Assembly (NCBI GenBank): GCA_017963165.1
Contig: JAGCTZ010000066.1
Coordinates: forward strand, 8,285 to 72,284
DNA from: Treponema sp.
GTDB lineage: Bacteria; Spirochaetota; Spirochaetia; Treponematales; Treponemataceae
Direction: 5' to 3'
DNA length: 64,000 bases
Both the position numbers and the translations under genes were made by a program. Below are positions 57,624 through 64,000 of this stretch, one piece after another. How positions within the stretch are numbered: the stretch's first letter is position 1; each line of letters opens with the position of its first letter. The notes under the pieces are model-generated. The model did not search any database, was not told where the DNA came from, and saw only the letters and a program-made list of their open reading frames with translations.

Positions 57624-58358
57624 ATGATTATTTCTGGTAAAAATCCCTCTACAATTAAGTTTCCTCGGAACAAAAGCAATTCTTACTGCAATCAGTATGT
57701 CCCCTCTGTTTATCTTCATAATTCTGAAAATTTAAATCCAGTGTTTGATGACCTGTGCGAAGAAGCCAGGGAACTTGCAAGAACACAAGGTTTAAAGTCA
57801 AGTTTGTCGTGGCTGTTCGAAGCAGAGCGTCAGGGAGTAATAACAACTTCGGAACGCATCCGCTTTTCCAAGTTAATCGAAACCCGCAATCTGAAAAATC
57901 ACGGCGGCTCACAGTATTTTTGTGTAACTTCAAAAGCTATTCAGGATATCAACGCTGTTATCAGAAAAATGAATGCTTCCAAAACTAAAACAAAAGCTAA
58001 ATCCAAAAACAAAAAAACAACATGCAGCCGTACGAAAAAAGTGCTGCTCAATCCTGAACAGGCCAGAAACTTTTTTATTCAGAGCAAAGTAGATAACGAA
58101 GGCTACTATTTTGATTTGTACATCATTAAAACCCGTGAGCATGGTTATGTGATAAAAATCATGCTTGCTCCTCACTGGAAAGAAGTCAAATACCGGTTTC
58201 GGGAATTTAAGATTTTCTGTTCAGAAACAGGTTGTCATGTTTATACTCCCACACCTCTTACAACTTTAGAGGAAGCAGAAAAACAGATTGCCTGTTGGGT
58301 TAATCGATATGCTCAGAAGCTTGATAACGATAAGCGTTATCAAAATCAAAATTTTTAA
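57624..58358 (+). CDS. hypothetical protein with HEPN-type RNxxxH motif
   Basis: 244 residues. The N-terminal ~110 residues are helical with IETRNLKNHGG near 86-94, i.e. the R-N-x-x-x-H catalytic pattern of HEPN ribonucleases. A very basic linker (KTKTKAKSKNKKTTCSRTKK) follows, then a C-terminal alpha/beta part (YYFDLYIIKTREHGYVIKIML ... CHVYTPTPLTTLEEAEKQIACWV). No database family recognised; the HEPN reading rests on one motif and the helical context. Start at 57624 is supported by AAGGCGG upstream; longer frames would begin in the leader. Confidence 0.65.
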   Translation: MIISGKNPSTIKFPRNKSNSYCNQYVPSVYLHNSENLNPVFDDLCEEARELARTQGLKSSLSWLFEAERQGVITTSERIRFSKLIETRNLKNHGGSQYFCVTSKAIQDINAVIRKMNASKTKTKAKSKNKKTTCSRTKKVLLNPEQARNFFIQSKVDNEGYYFDLYIIKTREHGYVIKIMLAPHWKEVKYRFREFKIFCSETGCHVYTPTPLTTLEEAEKQIACWVNRYAQKLDNDKRYQNQNF

Positions 58359-58372
58359 ATGGAGGTTTAAGT

Positions 58373-58531
58373 ATGAATTACTTAACTGATTTGCTTTGCG
58401 GGGCTTCAAAAAGCTTCGTATTGCAATTGAACGGAAAAAGGATATGTATCCTTTTTTACAAAGCAGGTAATTGTAGTCGGATTATTCAAGTTCCTGATGC
58501 TGCTTCAATAATTCCAATTACAAACTGGTAA
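58373..58531 (+). CDS. 52-residue hypothetical protein
   Basis: A small gene with GGAGGTTTAAGT directly before its ATG, 14 bp after the previous stop. The product (starts MNYLTDLLCGASKSF, ends SIIPITNW) has a hydrophobic middle (RICILFYKAG). No family recognised. Strong ribosome-binding site and tight spacing support it. Confidence 0.55.
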   Translation: MNYLTDLLCGASKSFVLQLNGKRICILFYKAGNCSRIIQVPDAASIIPITNW

Positions 58532-58610
58532 TGTGTTGGATCTGAATCATCAAGGTGGTTCAGATATGGTTTTAATTAGTTATGTGGAAATGTCCACAAG
58601 GAGAAAAATT

Positions 58611-58823
58611 ATGTCAAAGTTTTATGACAAGCTTGTTCGGATCGCTGATGATGATGGCGATGGTTACAGCGGTAGTAAGAAGGAAAAGAAATTCCTGGAT
58701 CAGATTTTATCTACGCCGGGGTCGCATCCTTTTTACGATGAAGCATCTCACTACAAGAATCTCGATAAAAAATCGAAGGACGAAAATCTGGATGCTACAA
58801 GATTCCATAACATTTGGGGGTAA
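58611..58823 (+). CDS. small hypothetical protein
   Basis: 70 residues behind AAGGAGAAAAATT. Charged, with an EF-hand-like acidic loop (DDDGDGYSGS, about 14-23) near the N-terminus; single such loops often bind calcium, but one loop is weak evidence. It is followed 2 bp later by the next small gene. Confidence 0.6.
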   Translation: MSKFYDKLVRIADDDGDGYSGSKKEKKFLDQILSTPGSHPFYDEASHYKNLDKKSKDENLDATRFHNIWG

Positions 58824-58825
58824 AA

Positions 58826-59176
58826 ATGGGAATTAGTTTTGATTGTTCAAATGATAAAGAAAATAGTTTTGGTTTAAAGGATGTAGAAAAGAATTACATT
58901 CTGAAATTATTCGAAGGCAAAGACCCGGCTAACTGTGATGCTGAAGAAATCCTTGAAACAGGTTTTCGCGCCCTTGCAGTTCTGGAACAGTTTTCGGAAT
59001 TTAAGGATTGCTGCACATTCCTGTTTAAATTGGATGATGAGACTTTTCTTGTAATTGTTGGAAATAGAAATGATTGTTTGATTCGTAAGTTTTTATTTTC
59101 AATTTATCCAGAAAAGAAAGTTCCGGTTGTTGTCATAAAAAAGAAGGAAACGAAGTCTTCGGTTGAAATGAATTAA
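58826..59176 (+). CDS. small hypothetical protein
   Basis: 116 residues behind TGGGGGT. Helix, then a beta-rich middle (FKLDDETFLVIVGNRNDCLIRKFLFSIYP) and a basic tail (VVVIKKKETKSSV). No family recognised. In line with the preceding small gene. Confidence 0.6.
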   Translation: MGISFDCSNDKENSFGLKDVEKNYILKLFEGKDPANCDAEEILETGFRALAVLEQFSEFKDCCTFLFKLDDETFLVIVGNRNDCLIRKFLFSIYPEKKVPVVVIKKKETKSSVEMN

Positions 59177-59265
59177 TATATGAAAATTGCGCCTGATGGT
59201 TTTGAGGAATTAAGGGTGGGGCAAAACTGTCGGGCTTTTGTAAAGAGATTTTTTAAGGAGATTTT

Positions 59266-59553
59266 ATGGAAGAAGCAGAGATTTTACAAATTATCGAAGC
59301 CGATGAAAACTTTTATGGGGCGATTGATTATTCTGTGGCATAGGGTGATTTTAAAATGCTCCAGCTTGTATTGGATAAGCACTGGGACAACAGTCAATTC
59401 CGCGCTGCAGTTAGTAATACCTTGCTGCACAATGTTCTTAAGAAGTCCCCGTCTAAGGAATTTATAAATCAGGTGTTGGACAAATATGTTTCGGGTTTTT
59501 GTTATAAAACAAAGACAGGGGATGTTTTCAAATTTAGCTTGGAGAAAAACTAA
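59266..59553 (+). pseudogene. ankyrin-like small gene interrupted by in-frame TAG
   Basis: AAGGAGATTTT precedes ATG 59266. The frame reads MEEAEILQIIEADENFYGAIDYSVA, then TAG at 59341-59343, then GDFKMLQLVLDKHWDN and on to 59553. The joined protein has the helix-turn-helix look of an ankyrin repeat (AIDYxVxxGDFKMLQLVLDKH). A second start at 59356 lacks a ribosome-binding site. Either a nonsense mutation or two short products. Confidence 0.55.
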
Positions 59554-60461
59554 TGATGATGAATGACGGATGTAGTTCAAAGTGCGAAGCTTGTACAATT
59601 AATTGTAATTTTAAAAAGCGAACCGAAGAAGTGGCTTCTATGGTTTTGCCGGAAAGTTCGTTTTCATATATGGATATTGAAAGCTTTAAGGCTTCTGATG
59701 AAGTTTTGATTATCGGGAAAAAATGTTTTGCAAAAAGCACGATCAAGTATGTATTCTTTAATAAAATCCTGATTATTATGGAAAATGCATTTGAAGCGTG
59801 CTATGGACTGACAGATTTGAATATGGCAGAAGTGCAGGTGATAAAGAGAGGTGCGTTCAAGGATTGCAGGAATTTAAAATCCATAGGACTTTATTCTTCT
59901 AAGCTTGTTGAAATTTCGTCTTATGCTTTTGAAAATTGTGAATCGTTAACTGACATCTGGTTTGAAGGAAACCAACAGGACTGGTGTAATGCTACAAATA
60001 AACAGGGCCTTTTATGGGGTTGTAAAGCTTCGTTACAAATCCATTGTAGTGACGGAATAATTTTGAACAGCATTACATTAAAAGTTAATGATGATGATTA
60101 TCTGGAGCAGGTGAATATTACTTTGGACGAGCTGCATCTGGAATATGAATATGACCAGATAAAAGGAGTTGGTCCTGGTGTCTGTACAAATATGAAAGAT
60201 TTAAAACAATTTGCAGCAGAAGAAGGCTTTGAAGGCTTGTCCAGATACGCCTTTTGTAATTGTTTCAATCTGGAAAAGGTGATTCTGCCAGCTTCCTTAA
60301 GCTGTATTGAAGAAGGAGTTTTTGCCGGATGTGAAAAACTGCGTACGATTGTATTTAAGGGAAAAATGGAAAAGTTTAAAAGAATTATTGAAGGCCTGGA
60401 ATGGGTAGACCATGGTGTAGAAATAATTTGTTCCGATGGAAATATATCTTATGGAAAATAA
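59553..60461 (+). CDS. BspA-type leucine-rich repeat protein (no signal peptide)
   Basis: 302 residues with LRR_5/BspA repeats of the type GAFKDCRNLKSIGLYSSKLVEISSYAFENCESLTDI and YAFCNCFNLEKVILPASLSCIEEGVFAGCEKLRTIVF. BspA-like repeats usually sit on the cell surface, but this protein has no signal peptide and starts with a Cys-rich segment (CSSKCEACTINC) that could bind metal, so it is probably cytoplasmic. The start overlaps the previous stop (TAATG). It overlaps the next small gene. Confidence 0.8.
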   Translation: MMMNDGCSSKCEACTINCNFKKRTEEVASMVLPESSFSYMDIESFKASDEVLIIGKKCFAKSTIKYVFFNKILIIMENAFEACYGLTDLNMAEVQVIKRGAFKDCRNLKSIGLYSSKLVEISSYAFENCESLTDIWFEGNQQDWCNATNKQGLLWGCKASLQIHCSDGIILNSITLKVNDDDYLEQVNITLDELHLEYEYDQIKGVGPGVCTNMKDLKQFAAEEGFEGLSRYAFCNCFNLEKVILPASLSCIEEGVFAGCEKLRTIVFKGKMEKFKRIIEGLEWVDHGVEIICSDGNISYGK

Positions 60462-60759
60462 CCCGGAGCTGTTGCAGAAAATTAAGGAAGCAGATTTTCT
60501 GGTGTCGGACAGTCAATGCAGACGGCTTATTGGCCTTAAGTATGATGAACGAAAAATGACCGAACCGAAAATCTGCTTTATCTGCTTTTTATACAGCGAC
60601 ATAATTTTGGCCAGGCAATACTGTGTTATTTACGGAAAGAAGATTTATGAAGATAATGAGCTTTCGGCTGTATTATTTAATCACTCCTGTGTCAAAGAGC
60701 TGGAACTTAAAGATTTACGAAAGTTAGTAATTCTTTATACAAGATTCCTTCGAAAATAA
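60451..60759 (+). CDS. small hypothetical protein
   Basis: 102 residues, starting inside the end of the leucine-rich repeat gene (11-bp overlap). Helical ends flank a hydrophobic beta-like centre (ICFICFLYSDIILARQYCVIYG). No family recognised. Overlap suggests coupling to the upstream protein. Confidence 0.55.
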   Translation: MENNPELLQKIKEADFLVSDSQCRRLIGLKYDERKMTEPKICFICFLYSDIILARQYCVIYGKKIYEDNELSAVLFNHSCVKELELKDLRKLVILYTRFLRK

Positions 60760-60786
60760 AAATCACTATTTATACGGTTTTTCTCT

Positions 60787-60872
60787 TTTGTGCTGATTAT
60801 GTGCTAGTTTGTTAATAATTTGTGCTGATTCGGTGCTTATTTTCACTTTTTTTTGTGCTGATTTCGTGCTTG
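60787..60872 (+). repeat. three TTTGTGCTGATTNNGTGCT repeats at 32-33 bp spacing
   Basis: Copies begin at 60787, 60819 and 60852, i.e. 32 and 33 bp apart (three helical turns), in a T-rich stretch before the 60887 frame. Phased sites like this suggest a DNA-binding protein array or operator. Confidence 0.7.
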
Positions 60873-60886
60873 CAGCCTGCTATTAT

Positions 60887-61090
60887 ATGAAGCATGGAAG
60901 GCAGGGAATTAAGTCTTCTATAGGAAAACTCTATGATTATGACAGACTGGAAGAAATTAATTATATTGGCGGCAATTTTGATGCTGCTGCTTTTGCAGAC
61001 AATTTCTCTGCTAAAGCTCGAATGAAATTAGAATATGAAGCCGAATATGGCTGGAAAGAAAAATATAATCAGGACTGGGAGATAATTTAA
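60887..61090 (+). CDS. small hypothetical protein (start uncertain)
   Basis: 67 residues from ATG 60887 (MKHGRQGIKSSIGKLYDYDRLEEINYIGGNFDAAAFADNF-type acidic/aromatic sequence, split here only for reading). There is no clear ribosome-binding site; a longer frame from 60809 would translate the phased repeats. No family recognised. Confidence 0.4.
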   Translation: MKHGRQGIKSSIGKLYDYDRLEEINYIGGNFDAAAFADNFSAKARMKLEYEAEYGWKEKYNQDWEII

Positions 61091-61147
61091 AAAAGTACCT
61101 TTCTTGAAGAAAGAAATAAACCTCCAACCCCTAGTAATTAGGTTTTG

Positions 61148-61179
61148 CCTGGAATCCGAAAGGGTTCCAGGTTTTTTTT
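61148..61179 (+). terminator. intrinsic terminator
   Basis: CCTGGAATCC/GGGTTCCAGG (one G-T pair) with a GAAA tetraloop and eight T. On the minus strand a second hairpin near 61097 (CTTTCTTCAAGAAAG) followed by GTAC and six T may act in the other direction. Confidence 0.88.
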
Positions 61180-61248
61180 GTATTGAGAATCCTGTTATTC
61201 GAACCTACTAGAACAAAATCCCGATTTCTGATATTATAAGTTTTCAGT

Positions 61249-61320
61249 ATGAAAACTGACGTTTGTTTTGAAAAGGGTATTCTCAAGGATTATAAAACAG
61301 TTCATACTATTTTTATTTGA
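61249..61320 (+). CDS. possible leaderless 23-residue peptide upstream of carB
   Basis: ATG 61249 lies 10 bp after TATTAT (TGATATTATAAG), so the RNA would begin at or near the start codon. The peptide MKTDVCFEKGILKDYKTVHT... ends at 61320 and a terminator follows 8 bp later. This looks like a leader peptide/attenuator, but 23 codons could be chance. Confidence 0.25.
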   Translation: MKTDVCFEKGILKDYKTVHTIFI

Positions 61321-61328
61321 ATTCAATG

Positions 61329-61360
61329 GCGAGTCTTTTTTTAAGGGCTCGCTTTTTTTT
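61329..61360 (+). terminator. terminator upstream of carB
   Basis: GCGAG(T)...GGGCTCGC with eight T, after the mini-frame and about 160 bp before carB. Confidence 0.7.
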
Positions 61361-61522
61361 TATACCCTCGGGGCGGGCTGGAGCGAGGGGAAGGCTTTCC
61401 CCTCCTGCTAATAGCTAAATGCTAACAGCTTGCGGCTCTTTGATATAGCGAGCAGCTGTGCTGAGAAGGGTTCAGGGACCCCCAAGGATTTTATACAGGT
61501 TATTATAGGAGTGTAAACATAT

Positions 61523-64000
61523 ATGAAAAGAACAGACATCAACAAAGTTTTGATTATTGGTTCGGGACCGATTGTTATTGGTCAGGCTTGCGAGTTTGAC
61601 TATTCGGGAACTCAGGCTTGTAAGGCCCTGCGAGAAAATGGCTACAAGATTGTGCTTGTAAACTCTAACCCTGCCACTATTATGACCGACCCGGTTATGG
61701 CAGATGCTACTTATATTGAACCGCTTAATGTTGAGCGTCTTTCTCAGATTATTGAAAAGGAACGTCCTGATGCGCTGCTTCCTAACCTTGGTGGTCAGAC
61801 AGGTTTGAACATGGCTATGGAATTGAACAAGGCCGGCGTTCTTGATAAATACGGTGTTCAGGTTATTGGTGTAAACCTTGATGCTATTGAACGTGGTGAA
61901 GACCGTGAAGTTTTCAAAGAGACTATGAAGGGGCTTGGAATTGATACTCCTCGTTCGGGGATCTGTCACACTGTAGAAGGTGCTGAAAAAATTGCTGAAG
62001 AAATTGGTTTTCCTCTTGTTGTTCGTCCTGCTTATACTATGGGTGGACAGGGTGGCGGTTTCTGCTACAATGTTGAAGAGCTGCGTACTATTGTTGCTAA
62101 TGGTCTTGATTTGTCTATGACCCACCAGTGTTTGATTGAAGAGTCTATTCTTGGTTGGGAAGAGCTTGAAGTTGAAGTTGTCCGCGATGCCAAGAACCAG
62201 ATGATTGCAATCTGTTTTATTGAAAACATTGATGCTGTTGGTGTTCACACCGGTGACTCTTTCTGTTCTGCTCCATTTATGACTATTGATAAGGAGCTTG
62301 AGGCTCGTCTTCAGCGCGACGCATTTAAGATTGTTGAAAGCATCGGCGTTATTGGTGGTACTAACGTTCAGTTTGCACATAATCCTAAGACTGGTCGTGT
62401 TGTAATTATTGAAATTAACCCACGTACTTCTCGTTCTTCGGCTCTTGCTTCTAAGGCTACTGGTTTCCCAATTGCGTTGATTTCTGCAAAATTGGCTTCG
62501 GGTATGACTTTGGATGAGATTCCTTACTGGCGTGATGGTACTTTGGAAAAATATACTCCGGGTGGAGCTCCAGACGGTGATTACGTTGTATTGAAGTTTG
62601 CACGCTGGGCATTTGAAAAGTTCCGTGGTGTAGAAGATTCTCTTGGAACTTCTATGAAGGCCGTTGGTGAAGTTATGTCTATTGGTAAGACATTTAAGGA
62701 AACTTTCCAGAAGGCTATCCGCGGTTTGGAAAATGGCCGCAGTGGTTTGGGATTCGCAAAAGACTTCAACCGCAAGAGCGCTGATGAACTTTGCGAAATG
62801 CTTAAGACAGCTTCGAGCGAACGCTACTTCCAGTTGTACGAGGCAATCCGTAAGGGTGTTAGTCTGGACAAACTTTATGAAATTACTTACGTTAAAAAAT
62901 ACTTCCTTGAGCAGATGAAAGAGCTTGTTGATCTTGAAGAGGAAATGCTTAAGAACCCAGGTCGTGTACCGGAAGACAATTTGCTCATTCAGGCTAAAAA
63001 AGACGGATTCAGCGATAAATATCTGAGCAAGATTTTGAAGGTTAGCGAAAAGGCTATCCGCGATCGCCGCAACGAACTTGGAATTAAGGAAGCCTGGCTT
63101 GCAGTTCCTGTTAGTGGTGTTGAAAATGCTAACTACTACTATTCTACATATAATGCTCCAGACAAGAGCGTGGCTACCGACAACAAGAAAAAGATTATGA
63201 TTCTTGGTGGTGGTCCAAACAGAATTGGTCAGGGTATTGAGTTTGACTACTGCTGCTGTCATGCCGCAATGCAGCTTAAAGAAATGGGCTACGAAACAAT
63301 TATCGTAAACTGTAACCCTGAAACTGTATCTACAGACTACGACACATCAGACAAGCTTTACTTTGAACCTGTTACTACAGAAGACGTTCTTCAGATTTAT
63401 GAAAAAGAAAAGCCATTCGGAGTTATCGTACAGTTTGGTGGACAGACTCCATTGAATATTGCACGCGAGCTTCAGGAAAACGGTGTAAACATTCTTGGTA
63501 CAAGCATCGACTCTATCGACATTGCAGAAGACCGCGACTTGTTCCGCCACATGATGGAAAAGCTTGAAATCCCAATGCCTGAAAGTGGAATGGCAATTGA
63601 CTTTGAAGAAGCTAAGGCTTGTGCAGATAAGATCGGCTACCCAATTATGATTCGTCCTTCATTCGTTCTTGGTGGACGTGGAATGGAAGTAATTTATGAT
63701 GAAGCAACTTTGAAGGAATATGTTGAAAAGGCAGTTGGTGTTACACCTGACCGTCCGCTGCTCATCGACCGCTTCTTGAAGAACGCACTTGAATGCGAAG
63801 CCGATGCTCTTGCAGATTCAACTCACGTTTATATTCCAGCCGTTATGGAACACGTTGAACTTGCAGGTATTCACTCAGGTGACTCTGCCTGTGTAATTCC
63901 TCCTGTTTCGATTCCACAGAACAACCTGGACACAATCAAAGAATATACAAAGAAGATTGCAGAAAACCTCCACGTTTGCGGTTTGATGAACATGCAGTAC
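61523..64000 (+). CDS. carB: carbamoyl-phosphate synthase large subunit, 3'-truncated by window end
   Basis: 826 codons are visible and the frame is open at the window end. It makes carbamoyl phosphate for arginine and pyrimidines. Marks: MKRTDINKVLIIGSGPIVIGQACEF-type start, NSNPATIMTDP, GGQTGLNMA, RPAYTMGGQGGGF and EINPRTSRSSALASKATG in the first ATP-grasp half; IMILGGGPNRIGQGIEFDY, GGQTPLNIA and RPSFVLGGRGMEV in the second. AGGAG lies 12 bp upstream. The antisense strand carries a 596-codon open frame that is only a shadow. Confidence 0.97.
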   Translation, partial: MKRTDINKVLIIGSGPIVIGQACEFDYSGTQACKALRENGYKIVLVNSNPATIMTDPVMADATYIEPLNVERLSQIIEKERPDALLPNLGGQTGLNMAMELNKAGVLDKYGVQVIGVNLDAIERGEDREVFKETMKGLGIDTPRSGICHTVEGAEKIAEEIGFPLVVRPAYTMGGQGGGFCYNVEELRTIVANGLDLSMTHQCLIEESILGWEELEVEVVRDAKNQMIAICFIENIDAVGVHTGDSFCSAPFMTIDKELEARLQRDAFKIVESIGVIGGTNVQFAHNPKTGRVVIIEINPRTSRSSALASKATGFPIALISAKLASGMTLDEIPYWRDGTLEKYTPGGAPDGDYVVLKFARWAFEKFRGVEDSLGTSMKAVGEVMSIGKTFKETFQKAIRGLENGRSGLGFAKDFNRKSADELCEMLKTASSERYFQLYEAIRKGVSLDKLYEITYVKKYFLEQMKELVDLEEEMLKNPGRVPEDNLLIQAKKDGFSDKYLSKILKVSEKAIRDRRNELGIKEAWLAVPVSGVENANYYYSTYNAPDKSVATDNKKKIMILGGGPNRIGQGIEFDYCCCHAAMQLKEMGYETIIVNCNPETVSTDYDTSDKLYFEPVTTEDVLQIYEKEKPFGVIVQFGGQTPLNIARELQENGVNILGTSIDSIDIAEDRDLFRHMMEKLEIPMPESGMAIDFEEAKACADKIGYPIMIRPSFVLGGRGMEVIYDEATLKEYVEKAVGVTPDRPLLIDRFLKNALECEADALADSTHVYIPAVMEHVELAGIHSGDSACVIPPVSIPQNNLDTIKEYTKKIAENLHVCGLMNMQY

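Noticed and set aside
59180..59467. 95-codon frame overlapping the ankyrin-like gene
   Set aside because: Starts without a ribosome-binding site and runs out of frame through the 59266 gene; its composition is shadow-like after residue 27.
61472..63262. 596-codon open frame on the minus strand
   Set aside because: It is antisense to carB, whose plus-strand frame has all family motifs; the antisense protein is low-complexity Asn/Thr/Phe-rich and has no ribosome-binding site.
1..64000. CRISPR array
   Set aside because: No run of regularly spaced identical repeats with unique spacers and no cas genes were seen.

Overview
The window looks like spirochaete DNA, most likely a gut or rumen Treponema. 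It is AT-rich, with strong GGAGG ribosome-binding sites and consensus sigma-70 promoters. The housekeeping genes fit (ppk-ppx, metY, adk, argD, carB, a GldA/F/G-like ABC operon joined to pth, a CHASE2 adenylate cyclase), and a lipoprotein GH10 xylanase suggests plant-fibre habitats. Genus assignment is inference; no 16S is present.

Region 1 (about 0.2-25.6 kb) is accessory. It opens with the 3' half of a tRNA-Lys(TTT) gene, then a tyrosine integrase, an excisionase-like protein and a D5/P4-type primase-helicase. A defence block follows (4.2-11.7 kb): a nuclease-methylase fusion with a separate HsdS and no translocating HsdR, an OLD-like ATPase-TOPRIM protein and a YhcG-type PD-(D/E)XK protein. 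Between 11.7 and 21 kb lies the most unusual part: nine genes, none with a firmly assigned function (one is a radical SAM enzyme). Their five transcription units, and one free RNA, all start from promoters carrying the same 17-bp palindrome (TTCAACTTNAAGTTGAA) centred near -42. Most have long structured leaders, one containing a tRNA-shaped 74-nt fold, and two further small RNAs are fired back-to-back from two of these palindromes. The block ends with an AlbA_2/RecG-like ATP-binding protein, a GC-rich non-coding stretch with a G-quadruplex motif, and an ImmR/ImmA-like repressor-protease pair behind a strong operator.

Region 2 (25.8-55.4 kb) is core chromosome: ppk-ppx, an MGH1-type glycosidase, a frameshifted Rpn nuclease, an ion transporter, metY with a structured leader, a PTS IIC-like permease with a structured leader, the ABC-pth operon, an FAD oxidoreductase invaded in frame by a dispersed repeat, adk, xylanase, argD, a large surface protein, and an SH3 protein / M48 peptidase / CHASE2 cyclase run. 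Two 149-bp inverted copies of a covarying palindromic element bracket argD and the surface-protein gene.

Region 3 (55.5-61.4 kb) is a second accessory island. It has an AAA ATPase plus DUF4435 pair (PARIS-like), a protein with a HEPN-type RNxxxH motif, and a run of small genes including a BspA-type leucine-rich repeat protein. The window ends inside carB (61,523 onward), which has no stop inside the window.
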